A DNA stretch of 64,000 bases from Gammaproteobacteria bacterium (lineage in GTDB: Bacteria; Pseudomonadota; Gammaproteobacteria; Diplorickettsiales; Diplorickettsiaceae). A program made the position numbers and the translations under genes. The notes beneath the pieces were generated by a model. The model was given only the letters and a program-made list of their open reading frames with translations. It did no database searches and was not told the origin of the DNA. Below, piece after piece: positions 60,573 to 64,000 of this stretch. Numbering within the stretch: position 1 is the first letter of the stretch; each line of letters starts with the position of its first letter. The DNA lies in contig VBOA01000007.1 of NCBI GenBank assembly GCA_005877695.1, positions 198,336 through 262,335 on the forward strand, read 5' to 3'.

Positions 60573-61999
60573 GTGTCAAAAAAATCTTTTTTATTATTGA
60601 AGTTAAATATGCAAACTAATAATATTTCCATTAGTTTGAAATGGTTGTTTATTCTAGCCATTGCAAGTTTTTTTCTAAGCTTGTTCCTACCTTATATTGG
60701 TGAAGAGGCTGTATACACTATTTCATCTTATGAAATGTGGTATCACCATCATTATCGCTACCCAACAACTTACGGTTTAGCATATTGGCGGCCACCTCTT
60801 TATAACTGGTTAATTATCTGTCTTGCTAATTTGTTAGGCTGGGAGCATATGTTAATCGCTTCCCGTCTAGTAACAGCTTTGGCCACTATTGCAACAAGCT
60901 TTTTAGTGATATGGTTGGGGAATTGCTTATTTAAAGCCTCTGGCTTTGGATTATTTGCGGCGTTAGTTTACCTTAGCAGTGATGCCTTACTTTATCATGG
61001 TTGGCTTGCCTATTCCGATCCATTGTTCGCTTTTTTTGTTGTAGGTGCAATATCTTTTTTATGGGTTGCAAATTTGGAGCAGCGCTATATTTTTGTATGG
61101 TTTTCTGTAATTTTTTTGATTGCTGCATTTATGACGAAGGCATTAACGGCATATGTATTTTATATAATTTCTTTTATTTTTATTATTTATTATGATGGAA
61201 AAAATAAAACCTTTCTTTTAAGGCCAATCAATTTTTTACCCTATCTATTTTCCATTTTTTTTTATTTTTTTTGGAATATCGTCTCGAAAAAAATAACTGA
61301 AATAGGAATGTGGACAGATATTTTTAACAAGTTTTATGGTATTTATCGGCTTGGATATTTGCAACAAATATTAATCGTGCCAATAGAAGTTTTTTTTCGA
61401 TTTTTGCCTGCCTCTGGGCTTATAGTTTATTATTTAATAAAACAAGAATTTGAAAAAGTTAAATTTAATATTTCTGCAAGGCAAACCTTATGGGGGTTAA
61501 CCCTAGTTAATTTTATTCCTTACTGGTTCGTCCACATTACAGTATTAGATATTTACTTCCATTGTATTCTTTTATTGCATTATTATTGGCGATTAGGCTA
61601 TGGCATTTGTCTAAAAGACGCCTAAAGATTACTATTACTTGGTTGGCGCTAGCCATTTTTTTGAAGTATATTGCAGTAGGATTGATTTATTATTACCAAG
61701 TTTATTATAGAGGGGATTATACGTTTATTGCTAAGCAAATTATTATGCAAACCAAAGGATTTCCCATCTATTCAAACGATTCAGTAGCAACCGGATTAAG
61801 TGTCACTGCTGAAATTGATAGATTAATCTATCCTAGCCCTCCTTTATGCGAATCTAACTTTGCTAACGAAAAAAATTATTTTGTAATTAATGACCGAATT
61901 GATACTAAATTAGGAAAGTTGTATAAAACTATTAAACTAGGCAAGCAAGGAACTTATATTTATTTATTATGCCAAGGAAATGCATGTTATTCCCATTAA
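60573..61999 (+). pseudogene. ArnT/PMT-like membrane glycosyltransferase with frameshift
   Basis: ORFs 60573-61625 and 61562-61999 form one protein: ...LVNFIPYWF | (S)PHYSIRYLLPLYSFIALLLAIRLWHLSKRR; one nt missing near 61530. Confidence 0.8.
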
Positions 62000-62402
62000 A
62001 TATGGCGATTTTATGAAAACAATAACCAAACAATTTTCATGCTTCTTTATGGTAGGTGCATTATCAGCGCTGATTCAATTTTCAATATTAATAAGCCTTG
62101 TTGAAATTTTTTTTATTAAGCCTATTTTGGCGTCTACTGTTGGTTATATTGCTGGAGCTTTGATTAATTATATCTTAAACCATTATTTTACTTTTAAAAG
62201 CAAATTATCCTATAAAAAAACCTTAGTAAGATTTACACTGAATTCCTTATTTGGACTTTTTCTTAATTTTTCATTAATGAAAATTCTATTAATGTATTAT
62301 CCCTATATTTTGAGTCAAATATTAGCTTCGGGAGTTATCCTTTTTTGGAATTTTTTAGTACACCGGTATTGGACTTTTGGGTTTAATAGGACCCCCTTAT
62401 GA
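61980..62402 (+). CDS. GtrA family membrane protein; start probably ATG 62013
   Basis: FFMVGALSALIQFSILISLVE...VGYIAGALINYILNHYFTFKSK...ILFWNFLVHRYWTF. Confidence 0.92.
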   Translation: MHVIPIKYGDFMKTITKQFSCFFMVGALSALIQFSILISLVEIFFIKPILASTVGYIAGALINYILNHYFTFKSKLSYKKTLVRFTLNSLFGLFLNFSLMKILLMYYPYILSQILASGVILFWNFLVHRYWTFGFNRTPL

Positions 62403-63357
62403 AAAAAAAGGAAACTTCATCAATATTTCTTACCGTGATTATTCCATTTTATAATGAGCAAGAAGTATTAGAAAATTTTCATTCTCGACTTATCCCAGTT
62501 TTATCGTCTATTCAAAAACCTATAGAAATTTTATATGTGATGATGGGAGCCAAGATAGCTCTGACCAAATTATTATGCAATTGAAAAGTCATGATTCACG
62601 TATTTCATACTTAGCTTTAAGTCGAAATTTTGGTAAAGAGATTGCTGTAACTGCTAGTTTACATTACGCTCAAGGTAAATTTGTTATCATTATGGATGCA
62701 GATTTGCAACATCCTCCGGAACTAATCCCTAAATTTCTTCAAGTTGCTCAGCAAGGATATGATATTGTTTATGCTAAACCTATAAATCGTCAAATTGAAT
62801 CCTGGATTAAGAGAAACTTAACCCATATGTTTTATAAAACTCTCAATTCAGTGGCTGATATACATATTCCTAGTCATGCAAGTGATTTTCGTTTATTAAG
62901 TCGTCGTGCAGTGGAGGCAATAAAAAAATTAAGAGAACAACATCGGTTTGTGAAAGGTTTATTTGCTTGGGTAGGGTATCCCCAAAAAAATATCGATTAC
63001 AAAATGGATGAGCGTTGTGCAGGAAAAACCAAATGGGGCTATTTAAAGCTGAGGAATTTTGCTATAGAAGGAATAACTTCTTTTACTATTCTGCCACTTA
63101 AATTGGCTAGTTATTTGGGATTAATTACAGCTTTTTTGGCATTTATTTATGGAATTATTATTATTAGCAAAACCATTTTATTTGGCGACCCTGCTAGGGG
63201 TTATCCCTCATTAATTGTCGTCATTTTATTTTTAGGTAGTATACAATTGTTTACCTTAGGTATCATTGGTGAATATTTGGGAAGGACATTTAATGAAACG
63301 AAAAATAGACCTCTATATTTTATAAAAAATTATTTTTCTCATCATTTTGATAGTTGA
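62399..63357 (+). pseudogene. Family 2 glycosyltransferase (GtrB/DPMS-like) with frameshift
   Basis: ORFs 62399-62584 and 62575-63357: VIIPFYNEQEVLENF...IEILYV | DDGSQDSSDQIIMQLKSHDSRISYLALSRNFGKE; one nt missing near 62537. Confidence 0.85.
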
Positions 63358-63360
63358 AAA

Positions 63361-63519
63361 TCATCTATTTGCTTTTTTTGGTTTCTTAGTTTTTTTTCGG
63401 GCTATACTATAAGCAATTGCAACGGCTTGCTTTTGTGGCTTTCCGGCTTTAATTTCTTGTTTAATATTAGCTGAAAATCCTTTGCGAGTTTTAGCAGCTT
63501 TCCCTTTAACAAGAGGCAT
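63361..63519 (-). CDS. Small basic protein (52 aa), MPLVKGKAAKTRKGFSANIKQEIKAGKPQKQAVAIAYSIARKKTKKPKKANR
   Basis: Translated manually on the minus strand (below the ORF-track size limit); resembles a widespread small-protein family with KPQKQAVAIAYS(V/I)ARK. Confidence 0.75.
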   Translation of the reverse strand: MPLVKGKAAKTRKGFSANIKQEIKAGKPQKQAVAIAYSIARKKTKKPKKANR

Positions 63520-63564
63520 AGAAGTCTCCTTGTAATCAATAAAATCCTAAGTATTGTAAGTCCT

Positions 63565-63590
63565 AAAAAGCCCAAGATTTTTATTGGGCG
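63565..63590 (-). terminator. Putative Rho-independent terminator (minus strand)
   Basis: Minus strand reads CGCCCAATAAAAATCTTGGGCTTTTTAGG: 6-bp GC-containing stem followed by a T run. Confidence 0.55.
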
Positions 63591-63940
63591 GCTGGGGATT
63601 GTCGACTAATATAAGAAAATTAAGAATCTAAATTTAAGCTTAAAAATTTTTAATAATCAAGTATTACATAGAATTATACATTATCCGCATCGGACATATC
63701 GATCCTATCGCCAGCTGGAACAAATGGTAATCAACTTTAATATAGGCACCGTTCCCACACGTATTGATCTACTATAAACACACTCCCAAATTGAGAATGG
63801 CCTATAAAATAGATACTTAAGCCAATTCCCGGTATTCCTATGTGGCGATCTGGAGAAATAGGCATTGAGATGGGCATCCCCACGGGAACCTTATGTTTCT
63901 ATTCCTGGATTAACGACCCATAAAGCGAGCGTGATTCTAT

Positions 63941-64000
63941 TGGTGGGCCGTGATGGGATCGAACCATCGACCAATAGATTAAGAGTCTACTGCTCTACCA
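63941..64000 (-). tRNA. tRNA-Lys (CTT), truncated at window edge
   Basis: Reverse complement TGGTAGAGCAGTAGACTCTTAATCTATTGGTCGATGGTTCGATCCCATCACGGCCCACCA: loop CTCTTAA, T arm and CCA end. Confidence 0.9.

Overview
AT-rich, gene-dense bacterial chromosome segment. Gene content and order (hisS-yfgM-bamB-der, smpB-ssrA, tamA-tamB, hemD-hemX-hemY, rpsO-pnp) are gammaproteobacterial. The overall flavour suggests an intracellular Legionellales/Coxiellaceae-type (Rickettsiella/Diplorickettsia-like) organism; that taxonomic call is inference from recall, not a search. I saw no IS elements, CRISPR array or rRNA. RNA genes seen: tRNA-Leu(CAG), tmRNA, and a partial tRNA-Lys(CTT) at the right edge. Main points: (1) an intact pyrD-like/carA/carB/pyrB/pyrI/pyrC operon; (2) a legiobactin-like siderophore pair (IucA/IucC synthetase plus MFS exporter) next to a lipid/glycan glycosyltransferase cluster with two frameshifts; (3) several indel-disrupted genes (pgk by a 5-bp tandem duplication, a rhodanese losing its active-site Cys codon, ArnT-like and GT2 glycosyltransferases, an LprI-like protein with a poly-T break in its signal peptide), which are either real decay or sequencing error; (4) lineage-specific membrane or coiled-coil proteins that could be secreted effectors, including an 833-aa protein with an internal 76-codon tandem repeat; (5) two S24/LexA-like regulators lacking the catalytic Ser; (6) a Firmicutes-type MurG outside a dcw cluster; (7) a 17-nt intergenic inverted-repeat motif found three times. 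No entirely new multi-gene system could be demonstrated from sequence alone.
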